Assembly (NCBI RefSeq): GCF_900698855.1
Contig: NZ_LR217698.1
Span: 868,001-932,000 of the forward strand
Direction of reading: 5' to 3'
DNA: 64,000 nt
DNA from: Erwinia_E haradaeae_F
GTDB lineage: Bacteria; Pseudomonadota; Gammaproteobacteria; Enterobacterales; Enterobacteriaceae
The notes beneath the pieces were generated by a model that saw only the letters and a list, made by a program, of their open reading frames with translations, was not told where the DNA came from and did no database searches. A program made the position numbers and the translations under genes. Numbering within the stretch: position 1 is the stretch's first letter; the number at the start of each line of letters is the position of its first letter. Positions 28,893-39,541 of this stretch are shown here, in pieces.

Positions 28893-30332
28893 ATGAAACA
28901 AAACATATTAATATTAAATGCATTAGCATTAAGCTTGGGTTTAACTCTTCAATCCTTTCCTGTAATCTCTAGTGAGAGCACTGTACCATCTAAACAGTCA
29001 CCACAATCTAATAGCCTAGCTCCCATGTTAGAAACTGTGATGCCATCAGTAGTGAGCATCAATGTTGAGGGAACAGTACTACGTAAAACAGAACAATTTT
29101 CACAATTCCAACCTTTCTTTGGTGGTAATTCACCATTTTGCCAAGAAGGCTCCCCGTTCCTTGGCTCACCACTATGCCCATCAGGCCCACCAAGCGATAA
29201 CTATGGCTCAGATGGACAGCAACAGAAATTTCGAGCACTAGGCTCCGGAGTAGTAATCGATGCCATAAAAGGATATGTAGTAACCAACAACCACGTTGTT
29301 GATAATGCAACAAAAATTCAAGTACAATTAAGTGATGGAAGAAAATATGACGCCAAAATTATCGGTAAAGATCCTCGATCAGATATTGCTTTAATTCAAA
29401 TATCAGAAGTCAAAAACCTTATAGCTATTAAGATTGCTGATTCAGAAAACCTACGTGTAGGCGACTATACTGTTGCCATTGGCAATCCTTATGGTCTTGG
29501 AGAAACTGTAACTTCAGGTATTATTTCCGCTTTAGGACGAAGCGGACTAAATACAGATCACTATGAAAACTTTATCCAAACCGATGCTGCGATTAATCGG
29601 GGAAACTCAGGTGGTGCATTAATTAATTTAAGTGGTGAGCTCATTGGTATTAATACTGCTATTCTTGCACCAGATGGAGGTAATATCGGTATTGGATTTG
29701 CCATTCCATCAAATATGGTAAAAAACCTATGCGCTCAAATGATTACCTATGGCCAAGTAAAAAGAGGGGAATTAGGAATTATTGGAATCGAGCTCAACTC
29801 AGAACTAGCTAAAGCAATTAAAGTTGATGTTCAGCGAGGTGCGTTTATTAGCCAAGTTTTACCAAAATCTTCAGCAGCACGGGCTGGCATACGAGCAGGT
29901 GATGTAATCGTTTCAATTAATAATAAACCAATCTCCAGTTTTGCTGCCTTACGCGCTCAAATAGGTTCATTACCAGTAGGAACGACAATGAAATTAGGTA
30001 TAATACGTTCTGGAACACCAATAAGTATTACTCTTTCTTTAGAACCAAGTAGTACAGATAAAGTAGAATCTGGTAGTATATATGGTGGCATTGAGGGCGC
30101 AGATCTTAAAAATTACGATGCACAAGGTATAAAGGGAGTTAAAATTGATAGCCTAAAAGAGGGCTCGGCAGCAGCGAAAATTGGTCTTAAAAAGAACGAT
30201 GTTATTTTGGGAATTAATCAACAACCAATTACTAATTTAGATGAACTACGAAAAATCCTTGATAGAAAACCTGCGGTTCTTGCACTTAACATTCAACGTG
30301 GTGAAAACTCAATCTATCTTCTTATGCAGTAA
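28893..30332 (+). CDS. degP: DegP (HtrA), periplasmic serine protease/chaperone (479 aa)
   Basis: Envelope quality-control protease. A Sec signal peptide covers about the first 28 residues after MKQNILIL. The trypsin-like domain has His in TNNHVVDNA, Asp in RSDIALIQI and the nucleophile in NRGNSGGAL. Two PDZ domains follow (about 285-375 and 400-470), ending in IYLLMQ as in E. coli DegP. The two cysteines of the LA loop (SPFCQEGSPF...SPLC) identify DegP rather than DegQ. ATG 28893 matches the family start; an upstream start at 28869 is less likely. A hairpin follows the stop. Confidence 0.96.
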   Translation: MKQNILILNALALSLGLTLQSFPVISSESTVPSKQSPQSNSLAPMLETVMPSVVSINVEGTVLRKTEQFSQFQPFFGGNSPFCQEGSPFLGSPLCPSGPPSDNYGSDGQQQKFRALGSGVVIDAIKGYVVTNNHVVDNATKIQVQLSDGRKYDAKIIGKDPRSDIALIQISEVKNLIAIKIADSENLRVGDYTVAIGNPYGLGETVTSGIISALGRSGLNTDHYENFIQTDAAINRGNSGGALINLSGELIGINTAILAPDGGNIGIGFAIPSNMVKNLCAQMITYGQVKRGELGIIGIELNSELAKAIKVDVQRGAFISQVLPKSSAARAGIRAGDVIVSINNKPISSFAALRAQIGSLPVGTTMKLGIIRSGTPISITLSLEPSSTDKVESGSIYGGIEGADLKNYDAQGIKGVKIDSLKEGSAAAKIGLKKNDVILGINQQPITNLDELRKILDRKPAVLALNIQRGENSIYLLMQ

Positions 30333-30368
30333 AAATAAGAGAAAATATCTATTAATCATATATTCATA

Positions 30369-30396
30369 ACTCTGTCTTTATAAGAAAGAGTTTATC
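30369..30396 (+). terminator. Probable degP terminator hairpin
   Basis: CTCTGTCTT pairs with AAGAAAGAG (one mismatch) around a TATA loop, followed by TTTATCTATTCCTT. It begins about 40 nt after the degP stop. Confidence 0.5.
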
Positions 30397-30530
30397 TATT
30401 CCTTAAAACCAACTTTTCTAAATAAAAGAAGATTCTTTATTAAAATAATGATTTTTTTCTTTGTAACCCTACAAAAAATATAACATAGCACCCCACCTAG
30501 TGAAAAACGTTCTATTAAGGATTTAAACTT

Positions 30531-31472
30531 ATGGTAATTGTTACCGGAGGAGCTGGATTTATTGGTAGTAATATTATTCACTCCTTAAATGAAAAAAATT
30601 ATACTGATATACTAGTAGTAGACAACCTTAACAACGGTATTAAATTTTCTAATATTTCAAATCTACATATTTCTGATTATATAGATAAAGAAAGTTTTCG
30701 AATATCTATTCTAACGAATAAGCATTTCTTTAGAAACGTCGAGGCTGTATTTCATGAAGGGGCTTGTACAGATACAACTGAATGGAATGGAAAATACATG
30801 ATGGATAATAATTATCAGTATTCTAAAGACCTGCTGAACTGGTGTATTACACAAAATATTCCATTTCTTTATGCTTCCTCTGCTTCTGTTTATGGTCACT
30901 GTAAAACTGAATGTCTTGAAGAATCTAAATACGAATCTCCACTCAATATTTACAGCTATTCAAAAATGCTTTTTGATCATTATGTTCGAAAAGCTTTAAA
31001 AAAAGCAAAATCACCAATTTGTGGATGTCGTTACTTTAATGTCTATGGAGAAAAAGAAACCCATAAAAATAATATGGCCAGTATAATATTTCACTTAAAC
31101 AAACAAATACAAACTGGAAAAGACCCTCAATTATTTATAGGTAGTCATAATTTTAAACGTGATTTTATTTACGTAAAAGACGCAGTATCAATAAAACTTT
31201 GGTTATGGGAAAACACCATATCTGGAATTTTTAACTGCGGATCTGGCGTTGCCACTTCATTTCAAGAAGTAGCTGAAATCATATTAGAATTTCATAAAAA
31301 AAATGAAATTCAATACATTCCTTTTCCAGAAAACCTTAAAGGATTTTATCAAAAATTCACCAAAGCAAATCTTACAAAACTCAAAAAAACAGGCTATATT
31401 CCATCATTTAAACACATTAAAATAGGGGTTTTAGAATATATAAAATCACTCAATCCTACCATAAAACGGTGA
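30531..31472 (+). CDS. hldD: HldD (RfaD), ADP-heptose 6-epimerase (313 aa)
   Basis: Converts ADP-D-glycero-heptose to ADP-L-glycero-heptose, the donor used by WaaC and WaaF. Extended SDR enzyme: GGAGFIGS NADP-binding motif at residues 6-13, FHEGACTDTTEW, then the SASVYG and YSYSK catalytic region with Tyr/Lys, and RYFNVYGEKETHK. E. coli HldD is 310 aa. First gene of the hldD-waaF-waaC block in the enteric order, with 12 bp to waaF. Confidence 0.96.
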   Translation: MVIVTGGAGFIGSNIIHSLNEKNYTDILVVDNLNNGIKFSNISNLHISDYIDKESFRISILTNKHFFRNVEAVFHEGACTDTTEWNGKYMMDNNYQYSKDLLNWCITQNIPFLYASSASVYGHCKTECLEESKYESPLNIYSYSKMLFDHYVRKALKKAKSPICGCRYFNVYGEKETHKNNMASIIFHLNKQIQTGKDPQLFIGSHNFKRDFIYVKDAVSIKLWLWENTISGIFNCGSGVATSFQEVAEIILEFHKKNEIQYIPFPENLKGFYQKFTKANLTKLKKTGYIPSFKHIKIGVLEYIKSLNPTIKR

Positions 31473-31484
31473 AAAAATAAGAGA

Positions 31485-32522
31485 ATGAAAATTCTAGTTA
31501 TAGGGCCTTCTTGGATTGGCGATATGATGATGTCGCACAGTCTTTATCGTACTTTAAAAACAAACAATCCTAAAACGATCATTGATGTAATCGCACCTAA
31601 GTGGTGTCAACCATTAATATCGCGCATGCCAGAAGTACGCAAAGCATTAACTATGCCATTAAATCATGGAATACTTAACTTAAAAGAACGTTGGCGTTTC
31701 AGTAAAATGTTACGCCCATCATGTTATGATCAAGCTTTTGTTTTACCTGGTTCATTTAAATCTGCTCTAATCCCTTTTTTAGCATCTATTCCACGTCGTA
31801 CTGGATGGCGTGGAGAAATGCGTTATGGATTACTAAATGATCTACGTGTATTAAACCATATAAATTTTCCACTAATGGTGCACCGATATATAGCATTAGG
31901 ATACGAAAAAACACGTATACATAGCATAAACGACCTACCAAAACCCCTTTGTTTACCTCAACTTACAGTAAATGATGAAGAAAAAAAAACTACCCTTAAT
32001 ACATTTAAAATCGATTACAAGAAACCAATTATCAGTTTATGCCCTGGAACAGCTCATGGACTATCTAAATGCTGGCCATTTTATCATTATTCAGAACTAA
32101 CCAAACACTTAATTAATCTTGGTTATCAAATTTTATTACTTGGATCTACTAATGAAAAATATATTGGAACAGCAATTTTAAAGGGCATTCCAAAAAAAAA
32201 CCGAAAATATTGCTATAATTTTATTGGTAAAACAAACTTAGAAGAAGCTGTTATCCTTATCTCTTGCTCTCGTGTTATGATTAGCAATGATTCTGGATTA
32301 ATGCATGTTGCTTCTGCATTAAATCAACCATTAATTGCACTGTACGGTCCCAGTAACCCAAGCTTTACTCCTCCCCTTTCCAAGAATGCACGAATTATTC
32401 ATTTGATGAGTAATAAAGAAAAAATAAAAAAAAACGATATATACACTGGTTATCATCCAAGTCTTATTAGGATTACGCCAGAAAAGGTAATTACTGAACT
32501 AAAAACACTCAACCTTATTTAA
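31485..32522 (+). CDS. waaF: WaaF (RfaF), ADP-heptose:LPS heptosyltransferase II (345 aa)
   Basis: GT9-family enzyme that adds the second heptose to the LPS inner core at the cytoplasmic face of the inner membrane. The start MKILVIGPSWIGDMMMSHSLY and the blocks RTGWRGEMRYGLLND and NDSGLMHVASALNQPLIALYGPS match E. coli WaaF (348 aa). Two A9 tracts inside the gene (31981-31989 and 32426-32434) keep the frame intact in this sequence but are slippage-prone. It lies 10 bp before waaC. Confidence 0.96.
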   Translation: MKILVIGPSWIGDMMMSHSLYRTLKTNNPKTIIDVIAPKWCQPLISRMPEVRKALTMPLNHGILNLKERWRFSKMLRPSCYDQAFVLPGSFKSALIPFLASIPRRTGWRGEMRYGLLNDLRVLNHINFPLMVHRYIALGYEKTRIHSINDLPKPLCLPQLTVNDEEKKTTLNTFKIDYKKPIISLCPGTAHGLSKCWPFYHYSELTKHLINLGYQILLLGSTNEKYIGTAILKGIPKKNRKYCYNFIGKTNLEEAVILISCSRVMISNDSGLMHVASALNQPLIALYGPSNPSFTPPLSKNARIIHLMSNKEKIKKNDIYTGYHPSLIRITPEKVITELKTLNLI

Positions 32523-32532
32523 AGGCGTTTCA

Positions 32533-33498
32533 ATGCGGATTTTAATCATTAAGACATCTTCAATGGGAGATGTAATCCAGACTCTACCCGCATTAACTGA
32601 TTCGATGCTAACACTCCCTAATATTCGTTTTGATTGGGTAGTAGAAGAAGACTTTTCTGAGATTCCTGGTTGGCATCCAGCAGTGGATAAAGTAATTCCA
32701 GTAGCATTGCGTCGTTGGCGAAAAAATTGGTTTAGTCATCAAATACGACAGGAAAGAGAGAAATTTAAACATGCAGTTCAATTAAATAAATATGACGCTA
32801 TAATTGATGCTCAAGGTTTAATAAAAAGCGCTTGGTTTATTACTCGCCTAACACGAGGAATACGACATGGAAGTGATTTCCTCAGTGCCAAAGAATCATT
32901 ATCCAGTCTAGTGTATGACAAACGTCATATAATTCACAAAAAACAACATGCCGTGAAACGAATGAGAATTCTCTTTTCTAAAAGTCTCAATTATATCATG
33001 CCACAAATAAATGCTAACTATGCTATTATAGATTTCTTTGCAAAAAAGGCCTCTCAAGATTCTAAAAAATATCTTGTATTTTTACATGCAACAACCCGAA
33101 AAAATAAACATTGGCCAGAAAAAAATTGGCGTAAATTAATTAATTCTATTGATGGTAACGGTCTACATATAAAATTACCATGGGGCACAAATGATGAATG
33201 GCAACGCGCCAAGAGGTTAGCAAGGGGATTCAACTATGTTGAGGTGTTACCCAAGATGTCTTTAGAAGAATTAGCACATATATTGACCAATTCTCGTGCC
33301 GTAGTGTCAGTTGACACAGGACTGAGCCATCTAGCCGCTGCACTTGACCAACCAAATATAACACTGTATGGACCAACTAACCACGAATTAATTGGCAAAT
33401 ATGGTTATAATCAAATTTCACTATGCTCATTAGATAAACATATGGATACACTTACTTCTGCTATGGTGCAAAAAGAATTAGAAAAGGTGATTAAATGA
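32533..33498 (+). CDS. waaC: WaaC (RfaC), ADP-heptose:LPS heptosyltransferase I (321 aa)
   Basis: Adds the first heptose to KDO2-lipid A. GT9 landmarks: start MRILIIKTSSMGDVIQTLPAL, FDWVVEEDF, DAQGLIKSA, FLHATTRKNKHWPE and SVDTGLSHLAAALDQPNITLYGPT. Length agrees with E. coli WaaC (319 aa). The stop overlaps the ATG of the next glycosyltransferase by four bases (ATGA), so the operon continued into that gene. Confidence 0.96.
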   Translation: MRILIIKTSSMGDVIQTLPALTDSMLTLPNIRFDWVVEEDFSEIPGWHPAVDKVIPVALRRWRKNWFSHQIRQEREKFKHAVQLNKYDAIIDAQGLIKSAWFITRLTRGIRHGSDFLSAKESLSSLVYDKRHIIHKKQHAVKRMRILFSKSLNYIMPQINANYAIIDFFAKKASQDSKKYLVFLHATTRKNKHWPEKNWRKLINSIDGNGLHIKLPWGTNDEWQRAKRLARGFNYVEVLPKMSLEELAHILTNSRAVVSVDTGLSHLAAALDQPNITLYGPTNHELIGKYGYNQISLCSLDKHMDTLTSAMVQKELEKVIK

Positions 33499-34657
33499 AA
33501 ACACTTCATATCATTAATTTATATGAATTAGGTGGTGTAGAGCGCATGTTTCTGCAATATATTAACCATATTGATCATGAAAATGATGTAGTTATTTGTA
33601 TCAGTCCTAAAGTTAGCAGTAATATTACAGAAAAATTGAAAAAAAAGTAATTTTTTCTAGTCGATTATGTAATAATCTAGCTCTTCGATGTCCACAATTT
33701 ATTCGTAAATTTTGGCTTAAATGGAAAATTGAAAAAACTTCTTCTGATATTATCATTATATGGGATCTTGTCATTAGACTATCTTCTAAACCAAAAAATA
33801 AAAAAATGATCTACTATGATCATGGAGCTTCTTCACGCTTAACTTTGAATAAAAAAACAATAATTTTTTTTTCAATGATTGATGGTGTAATTTCAGTTTC
33901 ACATGCATCAAAAAGAATCATGGAATTACGATTTCAACTTCCATGCCCCCATGTAGTAGTACATAATGGGATTAAAAAACCAATAAATATAAAGGTTAAA
34001 AATAAATTATCCCCTTTTCCACTCCGACTAGGAACAGCATCACGTTTAGTCAATCTTAAGGGGATTAGCGTATCTCTTCTAACGCTACATGAATTATTAT
34101 TACGTGGTCATAACGTAACAATTGAAATTGTTGGACAAGGACCATATAAAAAGCAATTAGAAATATTAACACAAAAATTAAATTTAAATGATCAAGTTAT
34201 ATTTTCACCTTTTCAAAATGAATTGTCTGATTTTTTTAATCGCATTGATATTTATATGAGCACTCCAATTACAGAATCATTCGGCCTATCTTGTCTAGAA
34301 GCCCTCTACTATGGAGTTCCAGTAATTTTCCCTCTTATTGATGGTCAGCCTGAAATAGTTAGTAACCGTATATGTGGACTAGGACTAGTCCCGAAGGTAT
34401 CAGTAGAAGAACATGAATACATTACAGGAATAAAAATTAATTATCCCCATGAAGTATATGATCCAATCTCCGATACTTTGATAAGACCAAAGCTTCTCTC
34501 ACATATAGACTGTTCTAATGCAGTAGAAATGTTAATGGTCAATGATACTTATAGTCGATTTAGCCTGAATGCGCAACGCTGTATCAGAGATAAATTTACA
34601 TTCGATATTTGTGAACAACAACTTCAAAATACATTGTTCTTCTTTTTAAAAAAATAA
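33495..34657 (+). pseudogene. LPS-core-type glycosyltransferase (GT4), frameshifted at an A8 tract
   Basis: ATG 33495 overlaps the waaC stop (ATGA) and opens MKTLHIINLYELGGVERMF, a GT4 N-terminus. After 51 codons the frame ends at TAA right behind eight A's (33639-33646). Adding one A joins it to a frame open from 33647 to the TAA at 34657, giving about 387 residues. The distal part keeps GT4 blocks: TASRLVNLKGI, IEIVGQGPYKKQLE and the donor-binding TESFGLSCLEALYYGVPVI with its E-x7-E pair. The gene is either newly inactivated, rescued by slippage on the A tract, or affected by a sequencing error. It is a plausible next core sugar transferase; the sugar is unknown and it is not clearly WaaG. 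Confidence 0.85.
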
Positions 34658-35968
34658 TATTATTATCTATATATACTAGACAATACTGTAACATTATAAT
34701 AATGTTTCAAGCATCTTAGATGTCGAAGATTTAATTATTAATTTTTTATATACCATTACTGAGCTAAATCAATGTTTTATCTCGATAAATTTATTTACAA
34801 TTTTTAAAAAAAATAGAAAATAGATAGACATCTTCTTATTAATTTTAATTAATAAATAATTAATAATTTTTACTTACTCTGATATTATATAAATTGAATA
34901 CTATAGTTAATTTATATAATCGACTTTTAAAAAACTGTTTTTCACAATTTTTGTGTATTTTATACTAAGTAATTCTATAGATAGTTATAGTGTATAATAA
35001 AATACACAATTCATCTCATAAGAGATGAGACATATCAATCAAATTTTATCAATAGTATATTACTTACCAGAACCTATAATAAAATATAGATTACAGATAG
35101 AATAGATAATCTGTATCTATTGAGGTGTATTAAAAATCAACTAATGAGTCTCTATAAATTTAGACTACATTCTACATTACTTTTATATGTTCAGAATGAT
35201 AGTGTCTGTTTTAATAAAAAAAACAAGCTAAATCATGCTAAAAAGTAATAAATATAGTACTTCTAATTACTCACAATTAGAAGCTCCATTCATCTTCTAA
35301 TTTCTAGATTAGAAATATATAAAACTTCTTCTTTATTAAAAGCAAGGTATTATTAATAATAATAATATTTTACCAATACAACTATTGTATTATTATAATA
35401 ATTAAAACTAAATAATATTTTTTTTTCGTACTAAAAATTACAAAATATCACTAAATTTTTGATAATAAAATATTTCTATTAATCTAATATTAACTTGCAG
35501 CTAAATTATTTCTCATATTAAAAACCTATGAATCAAAATACTAGAATATTCAAAATAAATATTTATACTTTATATAAATAAATAAAAAAATAAATTACAC
35601 TTAATTTATTTTTAATAAGTGATGTACATTTTATTTTCATGAAAAAATTTAATGAAATGTATTCCAATGCACTAGATGTTATTTATATTATTCAAATCAA
35701 CATTCTTGAACTCATCCAATCTATAAGAATTTTATTTATAATAAAAAGTATTTAAATCATAGAAACTTATCTATATCATGATATTTTATAAATACACCCA
35801 CTAATATCTATTCTTCTCTCATCTTCTTGTTCAATATTATTAATTCTTAGTTATAAGAACATATTCAATATTATTGAATCATATCATTACAATTCTTATT
35901 ATAATTTTCTAATAAATTATTATAATATATGCAACATTATTCAATCTTTTTAATTAAAAATTTTAATA
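34658..35968. other. 1.3 kb gene-free region, glycosyltransferase to tRNA-Lys
   Basis: No gene recognised. It includes an imperfect inverted repeat around TTGTGTATTTTATAC (34950-35010) and a small CATCTC/GAGATG hairpin near 35013-35028; either could be a relic terminator. Confidence 0.6.
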
Positions 35969-36044
35969 TGGTGGGTCGTGCAAGATTCGAACCTGCGACC
36001 AATTGATTAAAAGTCAACTGCTCTACCAACTGAGCTAACGACCC
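35969..36044 (-). tRNA. tRNA-Lys (anticodon TTT)
   Basis: A 76-nt cloverleaf read on the minus strand: acceptor GGGTCGT / ACGACCC, D-arm AGCTCAGTTGGTAGAGC, anticodon stem TTGAC with loop CTTTTAA (anticodon UUU), T-loop GTTCGAA. The 3' CCA is encoded. It follows tRNA-Val by ten bases, as in the enteric valT-lysW group. Confidence 0.97.
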
Positions 36045-36054
36045 AATCTAAATA

Positions 36055-36130
36055 TGGTGGGTAATGACGGACTCGAACCGCCGACCCCCTCCGTGTAAAG
36101 GAGGTGCTCTACCAACTGAGCTAATCACCC
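36055..36130 (-). tRNA. tRNA-Val (anticodon TAC)
   Basis: A 76-nt cloverleaf on the minus strand: acceptor GGGTGAT, D-arm AGCTCAGTTGGTAGAGC, anticodon arm CCTCC-TTTACAC-GGAGG (anticodon UAC), T-arm with GTTCGAG, encoded CCA. It is first in the Val-Lys pair. Confidence 0.97.
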
Positions 36131-36409
36131 TTATTCTCTTCTTTAGATTATAGAGAATATATAAACAAAGAGTCAATAAATTTAAATATTAAAATACACT
36201 ATTTTCTTTCTATTCTTCCACATAAGCTATATTAATCTTTTCATATTCTTAACTTAAGTTCTATTAAAACGAATAAATTTTCAAAACTAAATAAATTAAC
36301 AAGTACTAATGAACATTGTAACAAGAATGTTCTTGTATTATACAATACAGAAGATTAAAAATAATACAAATATCACTGAATTTCATTCAGATCAAAAATC
36401 ACTTACTGA

Positions 36410-37267
36410 TTACAGCAAAATGGTACGATTTCCATTTAAAAAAACACGCTGTGTTACAATTTGATATAACGCTCGAGTAAGTACATTTTTTTCAACATCA
36501 CGACAAGCTCTCCTCATATCTTCTGGATTATAACTGTGATCAATAGGTATAACATCCTGAATAATAATAGCCCCCCCATCAAGATCTTCATTTACATAAT
36601 GCGCTGTAGCGCCAATCATCTTTACACCACGATTATATGCTTGATGATAAGGACGAGATCCAATAAATGCAGGTAAAAAAGAATGATGAATATTAATAAT
36701 TTTATTTTTATAACGATGAACAAAATCTTCTGTGAGTACACGCATATATTTTGCTAAAACTATGTAATCAGGACAATAAAAATCAATCTTATCCGCTATA
36801 TTATTATCATGTTGAACGCGTGTAAAACTTTTGTGGTTAGAAAAAATAAATGGTATGTTAAAACATGTTACTAATGAACGCAACGTTTCATGATTACTAA
36901 TGACTACAGCAATATCCAAGTCTAATTCGTTATAAGCACTTTTCATTAACAACTCACCTACACAATGAGTTTCTTGGCTAGCTAAAATCACAATTCTCTG
37001 GCGTCTAAGAGAGTGTAATTCAGATCTGGATCCTATCGGTAAAACATAATCCAAATCTTTAAGAAATTTATTATTATCAAAATAACCTTCTAAATCTGTA
37101 CGCATAAAAAATAAATTGGTATCATCATCAACAAATTGATTATTTTCTAAAATATTAAGTTCATTCCGATAACACATATTAGTAATTTTTGAAAGCAATC
37201 CCTTTGAATCCGAAGAAACAACATGTAATATTCTTCGTTGCAGGCTTGGTTTAATCATTCTAAACAT
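36410..37267 (-). CDS. purU: PurU, formyltetrahydrofolate deformylase (285 aa)
   Basis: Hydrolyses 10-formyl-THF to THF and formate, balancing one-carbon pools. An N-terminal ACT-like regulatory domain (about 10-85) precedes the formyltransferase fold. Active-site blocks are present: VLAKYMRVL, NIHHSFLPAFIGSRPYHQA with Asn and His, and GATAHYVNEDLDGG with the catalytic Asp downstream. E. coli PurU has 280 aa. The first ATG is at 37267; the ATG three codons in (37258) has better spacing to AGGA and may be the true start. No neighbouring partner gene. Confidence 0.93.
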   Translation of the reverse strand: MFRMIKPSLQRRILHVVSSDSKGLLSKITNMCYRNELNILENNQFVDDDTNLFFMRTDLEGYFDNNKFLKDLDYVLPIGSRSELHSLRRQRIVILASQETHCVGELLMKSAYNELDLDIAVVISNHETLRSLVTCFNIPFIFSNHKSFTRVQHDNNIADKIDFYCPDYIVLAKYMRVLTEDFVHRYKNKIINIHHSFLPAFIGSRPYHQAYNRGVKMIGATAHYVNEDLDGGAIIIQDVIPIDHSYNPEDMRRACRDVEKNVLTRALYQIVTQRVFLNGNRTILL

Positions 37268-39118
37268 ATCCTGTTTATATGATATATATTCGTAGTATAT
37301 ATACCATGTTAGCTCATATAACTCTTAAATCAGAAAGATCAATATTAATGTGATGATTGCATTTAATGATACGAACACGTATTTTAACATCCTTTACCTA
37401 TTCAAACATTTATATTTATGAATATTCACATAACTTGTGAATAAATATAAGCTAGAATGAAATTTCGCTAATAAATACACACTATTATTATAACGAAACA
37501 ATAATATTATTATAGTGTATTGTAAAAAACTATGAACCATCTACCAAAATTAATTCACCGTTAATTATTGAAATATAGATAAATGCACGATTATTTCTCT
37601 ATAAAACTATTACACTCTCAGATAAAAATAATAATGATAGAAATCAATGTCATAATCTAAAAACAATTCAACGAAATTAAAACCTCATGTATTATATGTT
37701 TATTAATATCAAAGAATTCTGATAATATCCGAAATATTAGAGAAAAAGAAATAGTTTTTACAAAAAATATTTCTTTGACCATAGGTCTTTTCGCATCTTC
37801 CAAGAATAGATAACGATATCATGTTATAATTTTTTCTTAAAATTGAATAAAAAATTATCACTCTCTATATAAATAGTTATTACTAAATAAAAAATAGAGC
37901 TAAAATTAAAAATAAAACACCATATTTACATAGTAAATTAAAATCAAAAAAACAATGTATCTTACTTCATAAATTAATAATAAATTTTATATCTCCCTAC
38001 ATTTTCCTTAATAAGTAGAAAAACCATCTTTTGAATATATACAATACCTTCAAAACCAAAGCAATGATTAATAGATGACTGTATTACATATCAAATAAAA
38101 ATATTATTTTTAATACAAAATATGTTAAATTACTCGAAAAATAATCTAATTAGATCTAATTTAATACTAAAACGCATTCAAATACGCATAAAATTATTAT
38201 AATATAATTATTAAATCTCTTAAAGAAGATGATAAACTCACCCTAAATCTACTTTGACTACTACTTATCACTATATCTCTAATCTTAATAAACAACCCAT
38301 AAATGACTTTTACATCATAACTCTATTCTTTTTCTAATTACATAATTTCTGGATATTTAAAATCCAATCCTGACATAAAGATGTCAATCTATAAAAAATA
38401 TTCTCTATATAAAAAATCTCTGGACATCTCAAAATCAAAAAAAAATAATTGATCCATAAAACATTTTATTAAAAATCTTAATTACGTTATTCTAACTATA
38501 GAAAACTAGATAAATCTCTATAATTTATGCAATCACATTTGAGAAACTGTATTACTATTTAGTACCTTATTTCTTATTAAAAATTATTTTTTTTCTAAGA
38601 CATCGAATAGAACATTCTATAATTCTGATAAAAAATTTAATAAAAATATAATATTTTCTTATATCCATTTATCTTAACTTTGAAATAATCCTTGAAAGAA
38701 AATCAACTGTTCAATAAATAGTTCTCAAAATAATGACATTTATATTAAAATCGTCCTTTTCTAATTAAAAGATATATATTCTTATATGTATAAATATATA
38801 TTAGATATATTAAATTATAATTTATCTACTAAATAAATAATATTAAATATAATCCTTCTCCTTTAAAATATTTCAGTATATTTACTTCTTTTCTTAACTT
38901 GTATCAAAGTACAGATCTTATCTCTATTTTTTTAACTTCATATAATATTTTTATGTATATAAAAAATATTAACAAAAACCATAAAATCAATTAGTATGAC
39001 ACTACCTTTGTTTTCAATCAACAACCATGCATAGTTATTATGTAATAAATCAAAACCACCGTTAATCCATTTAACTAAAATAAAAACTACTATGACTTAC
39101 CTTGATATTTTTAATAAT
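37268..39118. other. 1.85 kb gene-free region, purU to ssrA
   Basis: No coding or RNA gene recognised on either strand. This is one of the largest empty stretches here and probably held several lost genes. Confidence 0.65.
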
Positions 39119-39499
39119 TGGTGGAGCTGGCGGGAGTTGAACCCGCGTCCAGAATGGCTATACAATTGGCACTACATGCTTAGTCCTATTATTAGATTTA
39201 TTTATTAGCCGCGAATGGACACGCAACTAAAAAACTAGCTTAATTTAATTTAACATATCAATCCCAAGCAAGATATCCATGCGATCTCTTTTAATTTTGA
39301 CCTCTCTATTCTTCTATTCTAAGAGAAGAGAATATAAAGAGAGAGGGCACCTTCAGTTTATTAAACGAATTAAGCTGCTAACGCAACAGGTGCAAAGTTT
39401 TTATCATTTGCGACTATTTATACGGCTTTTAACGAGGCCAACCGCCCCTCGGCATGCACCTCCCGCTTTACACATCCTGTCAAATCCATAATCAGCCCC
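39119..39499 (-). ncRNA. ssrA: tmRNA (SsrA), one-piece, about 381 nt
   Basis: Rescues stalled ribosomes by acting as tRNA-Ala and as mRNA for a degradation tag. The 5' end GGGGCTGATTATGGATTTGA at 39499 and the 3' tRNA-like end with GGTTCAACTCCCGCC and encoded CCA pair into the alanine acceptor. The stretch GGTGCATGCCGAGGGGCGGT is kept. The tag frame runs from GCA at 39411 to TAA at 39370 and encodes ANDKNFAPVALAA, three residues longer than the E. coli tag ANDENYALAA. It lies 42 bp after smpB on the same strand, the E. coli order. Confidence 0.97.
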
Positions 39500-39541
39500 A
39501 TATTCTAAGTAATAGTTACTACTGATAAAAAATACATTATA

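Noticed and set aside
30475..30500. Heat-shock-like promoter (CCCCACCT) before hldD
   Set aside because: It resembles a sigma-32 -10 element and E. coli hldD has a heat-shock promoter, but no convincing -35 element lies at the right distance.
39279..39491. 70-codon frame on the plus strand across the tmRNA gene
   Set aside because: It is antisense to ssrA, whose structure and tag frame are clear.
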